NCBI GenBank assembly: GCA_018679695.1
Contig: JAHHKH010000404.1
Location: 1 to 5,874, forward strand
DNA from: Maribacter sp.
Lineage (GTDB): Bacteria; Bacteroidota; Bacteroidia; Flavobacteriales; Flavobacteriaceae
Reading direction: 5' to 3'
DNA: 5,874 nt
Part shown: piece after piece, positions 1-5,803 of the stretch
Layout: each line of letters begins with the position of its first letter
How positions within the stretch are numbered: position 1 is the stretch's first letter
Position numbers and translations under genes: made by a program
The notes under the pieces: generated by a model
Told to the model about the DNA's origin: nothing
Seen by the model: only the letters and a program-made list of their open reading frames with translations
Database searches by the model: none

Positions 1-200
1 GAATGAAGCATTGTTACACTTGCGCGAGCACTTTTGACAACGGAAACTGTATTATCGATACTACCGCCATCAACAACCAAGATCTCGGAGATATTGCCCG
101 AGGTACTATTTTCACATATATAAGCGATGAGTTTGCCTATATGGGCTTCCTCATTCAAAACCGGAATGATTATGCTTATTGTCAGATTATCTTTTTTCAT
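1..200 (-). CDS. Family 2 glycosyltransferase, arsenosugar-cluster type (N-terminal part only)
   Basis: Partial gene: only the first 66 codons lie in the window, and it runs off the left edge. Reading from the ATG at 200, the protein begins MKKDNLTISIIIPVLNEE and continues to a VVDGGSIDNT motif at about residues 42-51. That is the classic start of a GT-A fold family 2 glycosyltransferase: a first beta strand with the nucleotide-binding PVLNEE segment, then the DGGSxD motif. The short N-terminus before the first strand matches the small enzymes called 'transferase 2, rSAM/selenodomain-associated' (TIGR04283), now linked to arsenosugar biosynthesis. The assignment rests on these motifs and on the neighbouring ArsM and CofC-like genes. 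The start overlaps the last 14 bases of the DUF547 gene in another frame, so the two are probably translationally coupled. Acceptor and donor cannot be read from this fragment; a sugar transfer late in the pathway is inferred. No signal peptide, so probably cytoplasmic. Confidence 0.85.
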   Translation of the reverse strand, partial: MKKDNLTISIIIPVLNEEAHIGKLIAYICENSTSGNISEILVVDGGSIDNTVSVVKSARASVTMLH

Positions 201-936
201 TCAAACGCCAGTCGTAGGTTAGATAATGGATCTCTGAATCATTGGAAATATCAATATCAGAATATTTATTCAAATAATCAATCAAGGTATTCCCCTCGGT
301 AAAATCCCCTTTGTACCACTTGAATATTTTCGATAATTCGATAGCATTATGGGAAAGTATGTTTTTCGATGGGTCATTTATAAAATCGTACGTGGCCTTA
401 TCCAATAGTTGCTCCACGTTCGAAGCCGTAAATGCCTCATTCAATAATTTCGGACATGAGAAAGAAGCACAATTAATTGCAAAATGGATTCGCGGCTCAT
501 TCATTTTTCGTAGCACATCATGTTCAATTTCACCCAGGGAATAGGTATAATCCCCAATCTTCACCCTATCCTTTCCCCATGGTCTAAAGATGTCCTTAAT
601 ACTTTCAAGCGGGTAGTTCTCCAAGATCAATTGTACGGTACCGGCATTGTAAAGGTTGATGTAATAGGCTAAACGCTCCTCCTTACTGGCTGTAGCCGAA
701 ATCGGATTTTTAGCGAGGTAATCAAGGTAGTCTTTTAGCTTAATGGAATTACTCTGAAAAGCCTTGTAATCCAAATTTCCAGCGTCATCCACATGCTTTT
801 TTAACAACATGTCCCACAAAGTATGGTCAAGGGTCTCTACACTATTTTTAAAATGTTGATCTACTGGATTCTGGCCAAAACAATTCAGCAGGAAAAAAGG
901 TAAGACTATGATACTGATACATTGTATTTTAATCAT
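187..936 (-). CDS. Exported DUF547 family protein of unknown function
   Basis: A 249-residue protein with an N-terminal hydrophobic stretch (residues 7-18) followed by NCFGQ, so it is exported. Cys19 could be lipidated, but Leu-Leu-Asn before it is a poor lipobox; cleavage near the FGQ, common in flavobacterial secreted proteins, is equally likely. The rest matches DUF547 (Pfam PF04784): YYINLYNA (91-98), a GEIEHDVLR segment (135-143), the hallmark IHFAINCASFSCP stretch (150-162) with Cys156 and Cys161, and YDWRLN near the end (241-246). The conserved His/Cys pattern suggests a catalytic or metal-binding role, but no activity is established for the family as far as I know. The gene starts 65 bases after the ArsM stop and overlaps the following glycosyltransferase by 14 bases, so it belongs to the same transcript. 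AGGGG lies only two or three bases before the ATG, too close for an ideal ribosome site. Its role among otherwise cytoplasmic enzymes is unclear. Confidence 0.9.
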   Translation of the reverse strand: MIKIQCISIIVLPFFLLNCFGQNPVDQHFKNSVETLDHTLWDMLLKKHVDDAGNLDYKAFQSNSIKLKDYLDYLAKNPISATASKEERLAYYINLYNAGTVQLILENYPLESIKDIFRPWGKDRVKIGDYTYSLGEIEHDVLRKMNEPRIHFAINCASFSCPKLLNEAFTASNVEQLLDKATYDFINDPSKNILSHNAIELSKIFKWYKGDFTEGNTLIDYLNKYSDIDISNDSEIHYLTYDWRLNEKR

Positions 937-1001
937 TCCCCTAATTAATTATATGGCATATTCCATTAGTTCTTGAATAGCTTGAAACCTTACATCATAA
1001 A

Positions 1002-1967
1002 TCAACAGCAACCGCCACCATTATAATGCCAAGTACTTTCGCTGACATGAATTTGGTCACTGGTCTTCGCTAAATTAGCTGCAGTCTTATCGCAAACTGC
1101 TAAAGGTTGGTTCTGTAAAAGTACATGACCGGCGTTATCATCAAAGGAGGCTTCATCTCCGTAATAAATAGCAGTTTTGCCTGTGAAAACACAAGGACCA
1201 TCCTCTGGCATTGGATCTTTGATCGCAGCGATCTCAATAGATTCGATAAAGATCAATTCTTCAGTAGGGAAATGATTTGGTGATAGTACCCTATACGACT
1301 TTCTCGCCCTTATCTCGATGGTACCAAAACCGGCATCGGTCAGCGCTGTTATATAGTCATTAATAGGGATGCTACCACTTAAACAAAGTGCGCGAAGCCT
1401 GTCGTCATTGCGTAGTTCATCGTTCATAGGTTGTTCGCAAGTTGGATCGCTCATGACCAGACGGCCATGTGGTTTAAGAACACGGTACATTTCACCAATA
1501 GCTTTTTTTAAATCTTCAGCCTTGAATATATTAAAAAGACAATTTTGGGCCGCAACATCAATGCTTTCATCTTCAATGGGCAGATTTAAGGCATCCCCTT
1601 TTACAAGATTCACAAATTCGCTTTTAAACCAATCGTTTTCAATTTCGGCAATCTTAAAATTCTGTCTCGAGGCTTCCAACATTTCATCAACTATGTCTAC
1701 ACCGGTAACTCCCCCCTTTTGACGGGAAAAATAAGAGAATTGAAGAAGCTCCATTCCACCGCCAACACCAACGTACAAAACCTTGGGGTTGTTAACCAAA
1801 TCTTGGGCCGATACCGTGCTGCCACATCCATAATTCATCTCCTGCATGATTTTTGGAATTGACAATCCCGGAAACTGCCATATCGGATTTGTAGTACAGC
1901 ATAAACCTATATCAGGGGTTAAAGCAGCTTCCTTGTACAAATTGTTCGTTGCTTCCAAGTAACTCAT
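1002..1967 (-). CDS. arsM: Arsenite S-adenosylmethionine methyltransferase (ArsM), arsenosugar-cluster type
   Basis: A 321-residue class I SAM-dependent methyltransferase. ArsM enzymes bind As(III) through cysteines and add methyl groups from SAM, giving methyl- and dimethylarsenicals. Visible elements in order: a Cys pair (23-24); YGCG with Cys48; the SAM glycine loop VGVGGG (66-71) and the acidic VTGVD ending at Asp91; GDALNLP (124-130); NCLFN with Cys143; a LKPHGRL strand (165-170 region); Cys177; and LCLSGSIP with Cys195. Cys48, Cys143 and Cys195 sit in the contexts of the conserved ArsM cysteines, with Cys23 or Cys24 probably the fourth. A C-terminal extension (about 230-321) has Cys259, Cys292 and a terminal GGGCC, typical of the arsenosugar-associated subgroup rather than minimal ArsM. 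The ATG overlaps the stop of the phosphorylase gene as ATGA. No ArsR-like regulator is seen, so this looks biosynthetic rather than an arsenic-induced resistance gene. Cytoplasmic. The family call is strong; the end product is inferred from neighbours. Confidence 0.9.
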   Translation of the reverse strand: MSYLEATNNLYKEAALTPDIGLCCTTNPIWQFPGLSIPKIMQEMNYGCGSTVSAQDLVNNPKVLYVGVGGGMELLQFSYFSRQKGGVTGVDIVDEMLEASRQNFKIAEIENDWFKSEFVNLVKGDALNLPIEDESIDVAAQNCLFNIFKAEDLKKAIGEMYRVLKPHGRLVMSDPTCEQPMNDELRNDDRLRALCLSGSIPINDYITALTDAGFGTIEIRARKSYRVLSPNHFPTEELIFIESIEIAAIKDPMPEDGPCVFTGKTAIYYGDEASFDDNAGHVLLQNQPLAVCDKTAANLAKTSDQIHVSESTWHYNGGGCC

Positions 1968-2785
1968 AGTTCTTTTATTAATTCTGTGAATAATTCAATC
2001 ATTTTGGGTTCCGTTTCGCTGGCTACTTTTAATATCTCTTGAATATCAACGGGTTTAAGATTATCTGGGTCGCATTCATCGGTCAAGACAGAAACGGCTA
2101 CGATGGGTAGTCGTAAATGATTGGCAACAATTACTTCTGGTATCGTACTCATACCTACTGCATCGGCACCAATGACCTTCATCATTCGGTATTCGGCTTT
2201 GGTTTCCAATTGAGGACCAATAACTGCTGCATAAACCCCTTTTTTTAATCTTATGTTCTTGCGCTTCGCTATGGCACTAATTTTATTGCGCATTTCTAGA
2301 TCATAAGGCTCGCTCATGTCTACAAATCGGTCACCGAATTCTGCAACATTACCGAATGCCAATGGGGAACCTCCCAACAGGTTTATATGGTCTTCTATTA
2401 GCATAATGTCGCCCTTTTTAAAGTCGAGGTTAACGGCACCAGCTGCGTTTGATACGAATAATCGCTGTACCCCAAGTCTGTGCATTATGCGAATGGGATA
2501 GGTAACATCAACAAAATTATAGCCTTCATAGATATGGAAACGACCTTCCATCACAACGGTCTTTTTGCCTTCTATGGTACCGTAAATCAGTTTTCCGGAA
2601 TGGAATTCCACGGTGGCCAGGGGAAAAAACGGAATATGATTGTAATGGGCTGTTATGGGATTTTCAATGGCACTGACCAATTGGCCAAGTCCTGTTCCCA
2701 ATACAATTCCTATTTCTGGATTATCAAATCCCTTACTTATCAGATAATCGGTTGATTCCTGTAATTGTTGCTCTGTAATTCTCAT
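1964..2785 (-). CDS. punA: Purine nucleoside phosphorylase (trimeric PNP/MTAP family)
   Basis: A 273-residue, full-length member of the trimeric PNP/MTAP family, which splits a purine nucleoside with phosphate into free base and ribose-1-phosphate. Visible motifs: VLGTGLG (28-34, phosphate loop), FHSGKL with His62, GRFHIYEGY (81-89, phosphate Arg82 and Tyr86), SNAAGA (112-117), FGDRF (150-154), GPQLETKAE (190-198, base-contacting Glu194), GADAVGMSTIPEV (206-218, ribose-contacting Met212) and LTDECDPD (234-241). Against human PNP, Asp236 aligns with Asn243 and Ile248 with His257. Those two residues set 6-oxopurine preference and 5'-OH contact, and the related MTA phosphorylases carry Asp and hydrophobic residues there. 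This suggests adenine nucleosides with a modified 5' end, although Glu194 is the PNP-type residue. Joined by ATGA overlaps to the gene on each side, it probably works in the arsenosugar pathway by removing adenine from the ArsS product. A general purine-salvage role remains possible. Confidence 0.92.
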   Translation of the reverse strand: MRITEQQLQESTDYLISKGFDNPEIGIVLGTGLGQLVSAIENPITAHYNHIPFFPLATVEFHSGKLIYGTIEGKKTVVMEGRFHIYEGYNFVDVTYPIRIMHRLGVQRLFVSNAAGAVNLDFKKGDIMLIEDHINLLGGSPLAFGNVAEFGDRFVDMSEPYDLEMRNKISAIAKRKNIRLKKGVYAAVIGPQLETKAEYRMMKVIGADAVGMSTIPEVIVANHLRLPIVAVSVLTDECDPDNLKPVDIQEILKVASETEPKMIELFTELIKEL

Positions 2786-3453
2786 ATATTTTTTAAAAAG
2801 GGTTGAAAAGCCTCAATATCTTTTACATCATCATAAACGTCAATATCGTTTTTAGGCCTCAACAAAACTACTTGCCTATTAATTAAATCTTCCATGGTGT
2901 CCTTAAAAACTTCTTCCTTGCCCCAGTTTTTATGCTTAAAAACAGCTCCGGTAAATTTTTTCATGCCAAGGAGATAATATCCGCCATCCTCAGCTGGGCC
3001 GATTACAAATTCGTTTTGCTCAAGGGCTTTGAACGCTTCCTCTAAAACGGAAGTGGTTAAATCATAAATATCGCTGCCAATGATGATGATATTCTCAAAG
3101 CCATCTTCAAAACCATTTTGAAATGCATTCGCCATTCGTTCGCCCAAATCCAATCCCTGCTGCAAATGTTTCTCAAAAATAGAACTATCCCAAATATCAT
3201 CTTCCCAAATTTCATTGGAATAATAAATCTGTTTATGTACCTGAAGTTCTTTTGTAATCTTGTAAGTATGGCTCAGTAGTAATTTGTAAATATCCAAAGC
3301 CACTTGGTCCCCAACCGTTGCTGCCAAGCGCGTTTTGCATTCCCCCAGCACCGGATTACGTGCAAAAACAATCAATAGATTTTTGGTATTAACAGATAAG
3401 TAATTGACGGCTTTCTTATTCTTCTGATGGGATTGTGGCAAAATAATACTCAT
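2782..3453 (-). CDS. CofC/DUF2064-like transferase, arsenosugar-cluster type (transferase 1)
   Basis: A 223-residue GT-A/nucleotidyltransferase-like protein of the DUF2064 group, matching 'transferase 1, rSAM/selenodomain-associated' (TIGR04282). The family resembles CofC and MobA-type nucleotidyltransferases. Motifs: FARNPVLGECKTRLA (30-44), whose KTRL is the nucleotide-binding signature; QGLDLGERMANAF (99-111); IIIIGSDIYDL (122-132), the probable metal-binding acidic loop; and GPAEDGGYYLLGM (152-164). The start at 3453 gives about 22 residues before the first beta strand, more than is usual, but no later ATG precedes the KNLLIVFAR strand, so this start is kept. It follows the rhodanese gene by 14 bases and overlaps the phosphorylase start as ATGA. 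No signal peptide, so cytoplasmic. Databases call it a glycosyltransferase; given its CofC-like motifs and the phosphorylase next door, nucleotidyl activation of a sugar-1-phosphate is an equally good reading. The exact reaction is not known. Confidence 0.9.
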   Translation of the reverse strand: MSIILPQSHQKNKKAVNYLSVNTKNLLIVFARNPVLGECKTRLAATVGDQVALDIYKLLLSHTYKITKELQVHKQIYYSNEIWEDDIWDSSIFEKHLQQGLDLGERMANAFQNGFEDGFENIIIIGSDIYDLTTSVLEEAFKALEQNEFVIGPAEDGGYYLLGMKKFTGAVFKHKNWGKEEVFKDTMEDLINRQVVLLRPKNDIDVYDDVKDIEAFQPFLKNI

Positions 3454-3467
3454 AGAGCTAAATGTGC

Positions 3468-3962
3468 TTAATCATAAACTTTTTGGCCTTTAGTCAACAA
3501 TTTTCCCCAAAGCTTATCATAGGCATGTACTTTCTCTGTTTCGTTACCCAATGAAACAAATACCGGATAACCCAAATTCTTCCATTTGAAAATTCCACCG
3601 TAGAGATTTTGAATGTTTTTGTAACCTAAATCTTGAAGTTGTTCACCAATGTCTTCCGACCGAACACCAATGGAGCAATAAACAATAATCGGAGTGTTTT
3701 TATCAGGAATCGAATCCTGGACAATTTGAAGGTCAAACATATCATGACCAACCCAAATGGCATTTTTTAGATGGCTAACTTCAAATTCCTCAACTTCACG
3801 GGTGTCCAAGAACACAACATTCTCTTTTTCAACCGCTTCCGAAATCTGAATATAGGGAACAGATTCCTTATTGAGTAGGTTTAAGGTTCTATCCAAATTT
3901 TTTTGTGCACAACCTGTGAAAGTCAGAAAAATGAAAATATAAACGACATTGAATGACCTCAT
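3468..3962 (-). CDS. Rhodanese-like domain lipoprotein
   Basis: A 164-residue protein with a short signal peptide (residues 3-17) and a lipobox TFTGC ending at Cys18, so probably a lipoprotein of the cell envelope. Residues about 36-137 form one rhodanese domain: FLDTREVEEFEVSHLKNAI (51-69), the active-site loop YCSIGVRS (95-102) with catalytic Cys96, and NLYGGIFKW (119-127). The loop is Cys-X4-Arg, the six-residue form of sulfurtransferases that carry a persulfide; Cdc25/Acr2 arsenate reductases have the longer Cys-X5-Arg loop, so arsenate reductase activity is not supported. It is the first gene of the operon, directly behind a TAnnTTTG promoter box and 14 bases before the CofC-like gene. 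Its job there is unknown: a role in sulfur or thiol chemistry of arsenic outside the cytoplasm is possible, but it may equally be a passenger. The start is fixed by the good signal sequence. Confidence 0.9.
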   Translation of the reverse strand: MRSFNVVYIFIFLTFTGCAQKNLDRTLNLLNKESVPYIQISEAVEKENVVFLDTREVEEFEVSHLKNAIWVGHDMFDLQIVQDSIPDKNTPIIVYCSIGVRSEDIGEQLQDLGYKNIQNLYGGIFKWKNLGYPVFVSLGNETEKVHAYDKLWGKLLTKGQKVYD

Positions 3963-3981
3963 GTATAAAAAATTGTAATGG

Positions 3982-3989
3982 CAAAGATA
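3982..3989 (-). promoter_or_regulatory. Probable -7 promoter box of the arsenosugar operon
   Basis: Read on the minus strand, this is TATCTTTG, a full match to the Bacteroidota -7 consensus TAnnTTTG. It ends 20 bases before the rhodanese ATG at 3962, which would give a leader of only about 10-15 bases. The expected -33 TTG about 19-21 bases upstream is poor: the best that can be seen is GTTAC. It lies in the 79-base divergent spacer (3963-4041). No matching box was found for the plus-strand GH32 gene; TATATTAA at 3991-3998 is only a weak candidate. Confidence 0.5.
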
Positions 3990-4041
3990 CTATATTAAAG
4001 GAGTTTTGGTAACTTAAACCACCTAACAATAATGATGGAAT

Positions 4042-5616
4042 ATGAAATTCATTGTAAACCCAATTACAGTTTTTATAATTTTGATCGTATTGGGATCTTG
4101 TAAAAATAAGGAGCAAAAGTCGGCTACTACAATAGAAACTACCGATATGGAATATTATATGGAACCTTATCGGCCACAGTTTCATTTTTCACCCGAGGAA
4201 AAGTGGATGAACGATCCCAACGGGATGGTATACCACAAAGGAATGTATCATTTGTTCTATCAGTACCACCCAGATGATATTGTTTGGGGGCCTATGCACT
4301 GGGGCCATGCAACCAGTAGGGATCTGGTGCATTGGGAGCATAAGCCAATAGCCTTATTTCCCGATGTACATGGTCACATTTTTTCCGGGAGTTCCGTTGT
4401 TGACAAGAACAACACTTCAGGATTTGGGACAACCGAAAATCCGCCGCTTGTGGCCATATTTACGTATCACCTCATGGAGGGTGAAAAATCGGGTAGAACC
4501 GATTTTCAAACCCAGGGAATTGCCTATAGTCTTGACAATGGTGATACTTGGACAAAATATGAGGGCAACCCGGTCATTGGAAATGAAGGGATAAAGGATT
4601 TTCGAGACCCAAAGGTTATGTGGCACGAGGCTTCCAGAAAATGGGTAATGACTTTGGTGGCAGGAGACCATGCCAAATTCTATGGATCTCAGGACCTAAA
4701 GCAATGGGAGCTCATCGGGGATTTTGGAAAGGATAAGGGAGCGCATGGAGGGGTTTGGGAATGCCCTGATCTTATACCCATGAAGGTAGAAGGATCTGAA
4801 GAAGAAAAATGGGTGTTGTTGATCAGCATCAACCCGGGTGCCCCGAATGGTGGCAGTGGTACACAATATTTTGTCGGCGATTTTGATGGGAATACCTTCA
4901 GTACAGCGCAAAAAGAAACTCAATGGGTTGATTGGGGTACGGATAATTATGCCGGGGTTACCTTTTCGAATACACCAAGAGGAGAACATATTTTCATAGG
5001 TTGGATGAGTAACTGGACCTATGCCCAGGTTACCCCTACGGAAAAGTGGCGTAGTGCCATGACCCTACCGAGAAAATTATCGTTGAAAAAGATTGGAGGG
5101 AAGTATAAGCTTTTCAATTATCCTATAGATGCTTTTCCGATTAAGGATATTGGTAATTTAGACAATGAAGTATTCCTAAAACCAGATCAGAAATTGAACT
5201 TTGAATATGCCAACCTTAATACCTCGGAAATCGTATTCAAAACCATTTTGAATGATTTTAAAATTGCAATTTGCAACCCTATGGGGGAGGAACTTGTTTT
5301 GATTTTTGATGCCGAGAACAACATATTGAAATTAGATCGTTCAAATTCAGGAAAAGTTGATTTTCACGAAAAGTTTGGGATTCCAATTCAAGAAATGCCT
5401 GTGGAAAATTTACCGAATGAAGCATTCGAAGTACGTATAATATTAGATCTTTCGTCTATTGAATTGTTCTTGAACAAAGGGCAATATGCGATGACAGCCC
5501 AGATTTTCCCAAATGCTCCTTTCAATACAATTACATTTGAAAATACTTCAAGTGAAAACCACTCTTTCAAAAGATATCGCGTACAGGCGATTGAAAGGAT
5601 TTGGCAATCGCAATAG
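4042..5616 (+). CDS. Glycoside hydrolase family 32 lipoprotein (levanase/inulinase-like fructan hydrolase)
   Basis: A 524-residue complete GH32 enzyme that cleaves beta-fructofuranosyl links in sucrose, inulin or levan. The N-terminus has a hydrophobic core (8-18) and lipobox VLGSC with Cys20, so it is a lipoprotein; CKNKEQK after the cysteine is charged but not a clear surface-export signal. The five-bladed propeller starts near residue 43. The three catalytic acids are in place: nucleophile Asp58 in WMNDPNG (55-61), transition-state Asp189 in RDP (188-190) and acid/base Glu240 in ECP (240-242). FSGS (114-117) and GWMSNW (320-325) are also typical. A beta-sandwich domain follows from about 365 to the end, so the length is normal. 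The combination resembles exo-acting levanases and inulinases more than cytoplasmic sucrases, but the substrate cannot be fixed. Two nearby upstream ATGs (4032, 4035) are out of frame. It is divergent from the arsenic operon and followed by a terminator; no SusC/SusD or fructokinase gene is next to it. Confidence 0.95.
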   Translation: MKFIVNPITVFIILIVLGSCKNKEQKSATTIETTDMEYYMEPYRPQFHFSPEEKWMNDPNGMVYHKGMYHLFYQYHPDDIVWGPMHWGHATSRDLVHWEHKPIALFPDVHGHIFSGSSVVDKNNTSGFGTTENPPLVAIFTYHLMEGEKSGRTDFQTQGIAYSLDNGDTWTKYEGNPVIGNEGIKDFRDPKVMWHEASRKWVMTLVAGDHAKFYGSQDLKQWELIGDFGKDKGAHGGVWECPDLIPMKVEGSEEEKWVLLISINPGAPNGGSGTQYFVGDFDGNTFSTAQKETQWVDWGTDNYAGVTFSNTPRGEHIFIGWMSNWTYAQVTPTEKWRSAMTLPRKLSLKKIGGKYKLFNYPIDAFPIKDIGNLDNEVFLKPDQKLNFEYANLNTSEIVFKTILNDFKIAICNPMGEELVLIFDAENNILKLDRSNSGKVDFHEKFGIPIQEMPVENLPNEAFEVRIILDLSSIELFLNKGQYAMTAQIFPNAPFNTITFENTSSENHSFKRYRVQAIERIWQSQ

Positions 5617-5645
5617 ATAGTCAAATCTTGGATTACACAAAAACA

Positions 5646-5673
5646 AAAATCCTTATCGTGGGATAAGGATTTT
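5646..5673. terminator. Rho-independent, probably bidirectional terminator after the GH32 gene
   Basis: A perfect 12-bp stem (5646-5657 with 5662-5673) closed by the four-base loop GTGG, 29 bases after the GH32 stop. On the plus strand the descending arm ends in TTTT and runs on as GTTG. On the minus strand the arm runs into a longer T-rich tract, ATTTTTGTTTTTG (5649 down to 5637). The hairpin can end the GH32 transcript and looks at least as good for a transcript arriving from the right on the minus strand. Confidence 0.85.
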
Positions 5674-5676
5674 GTT

Positions 5677-5689
5677 GTGGCACCTCCAG
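5677..5689. repeat. 13-bp direct repeat, copy 1
   Basis: GTGGCACCTCCAG, identical to the copy at 5791-5803. It begins four bases after the terminator stem. The core CACCTCC equals the anti-Shine-Dalgarno end of 16S rRNA; its complement is a strong GGAGGTG, but no start codon follows that at a usable distance on the minus strand. The origin of the repeat is not known. Confidence 0.75.
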
Positions 5690-5709
5690 CATTAAATACG
5701 TGCTATTTT

Positions 5710-5773
5710 CTGGTGCTCATTGTTCTTGCGCGGCCCTCGGCTGCAAATACAAAAAACCTCCTGTATTCACCAG
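5710..5773 (+). other. Possible structured RNA or cruciform: three-way-junction fold between the direct repeats
   Basis: Three helices can be drawn that fit one another: an outer CTGGTG/CACCAG (5710-5715 with 5768-5773), a first arm GCGGCC/GGCTGC with loop CTC (5730-5735 with 5739-5744, including one G-U pair), and a second arm AATACA/TGTATT with a ten-base loop (5746-5751 with 5762-5767). The second arm abuts the outer helix directly. The G-U pair is allowed only in plus-strand RNA; on the minus strand it becomes A-C. Each helix is only 6 bp, so chance is possible. No known RNA family is recognised. Confidence 0.35.
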
Positions 5774-5790
5774 TTCGTTTCTTGTTTTAA

Positions 5791-5803
5791 GTGGCACCTC
5801 CAG
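5791..5803. repeat. 13-bp direct repeat, copy 2
   Basis: Second exact GTGGCACCTCCAG, 114 bases from the first (start to start). Its last two bases form the foot of the imperfect hairpin at 5802-5831. A third, shorter ACCTCC lies between the two copies at 5756-5761. Confidence 0.75.

Noticed and set aside
3..544. Plus-strand open frames of 99 and 77 codons (3-302 and 311-544)
   Set aside because: They lie opposite the GT2 and DUF547 genes, which have clear family motifs; these frames have no recognisable domain.
3468..3962. Arsenate reductase of the Acr2/Cdc25 type
   Set aside because: The active-site loop is Cys-X4-Arg (Cys96 to Arg101), the rhodanese form, not Cys-X5-Arg, and the protein is exported.
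3889..4185. Minus-strand 98-codon frame across the divergent spacer
   Set aside because: It overlaps the start of both the rhodanese and GH32 genes in other frames and would cover the promoter; its sequence shows no domain.
5677..5803. CRISPR array
   Set aside because: Only two repeat copies of 13 bp, 114 bases apart, with no regular spacers and no cas gene.
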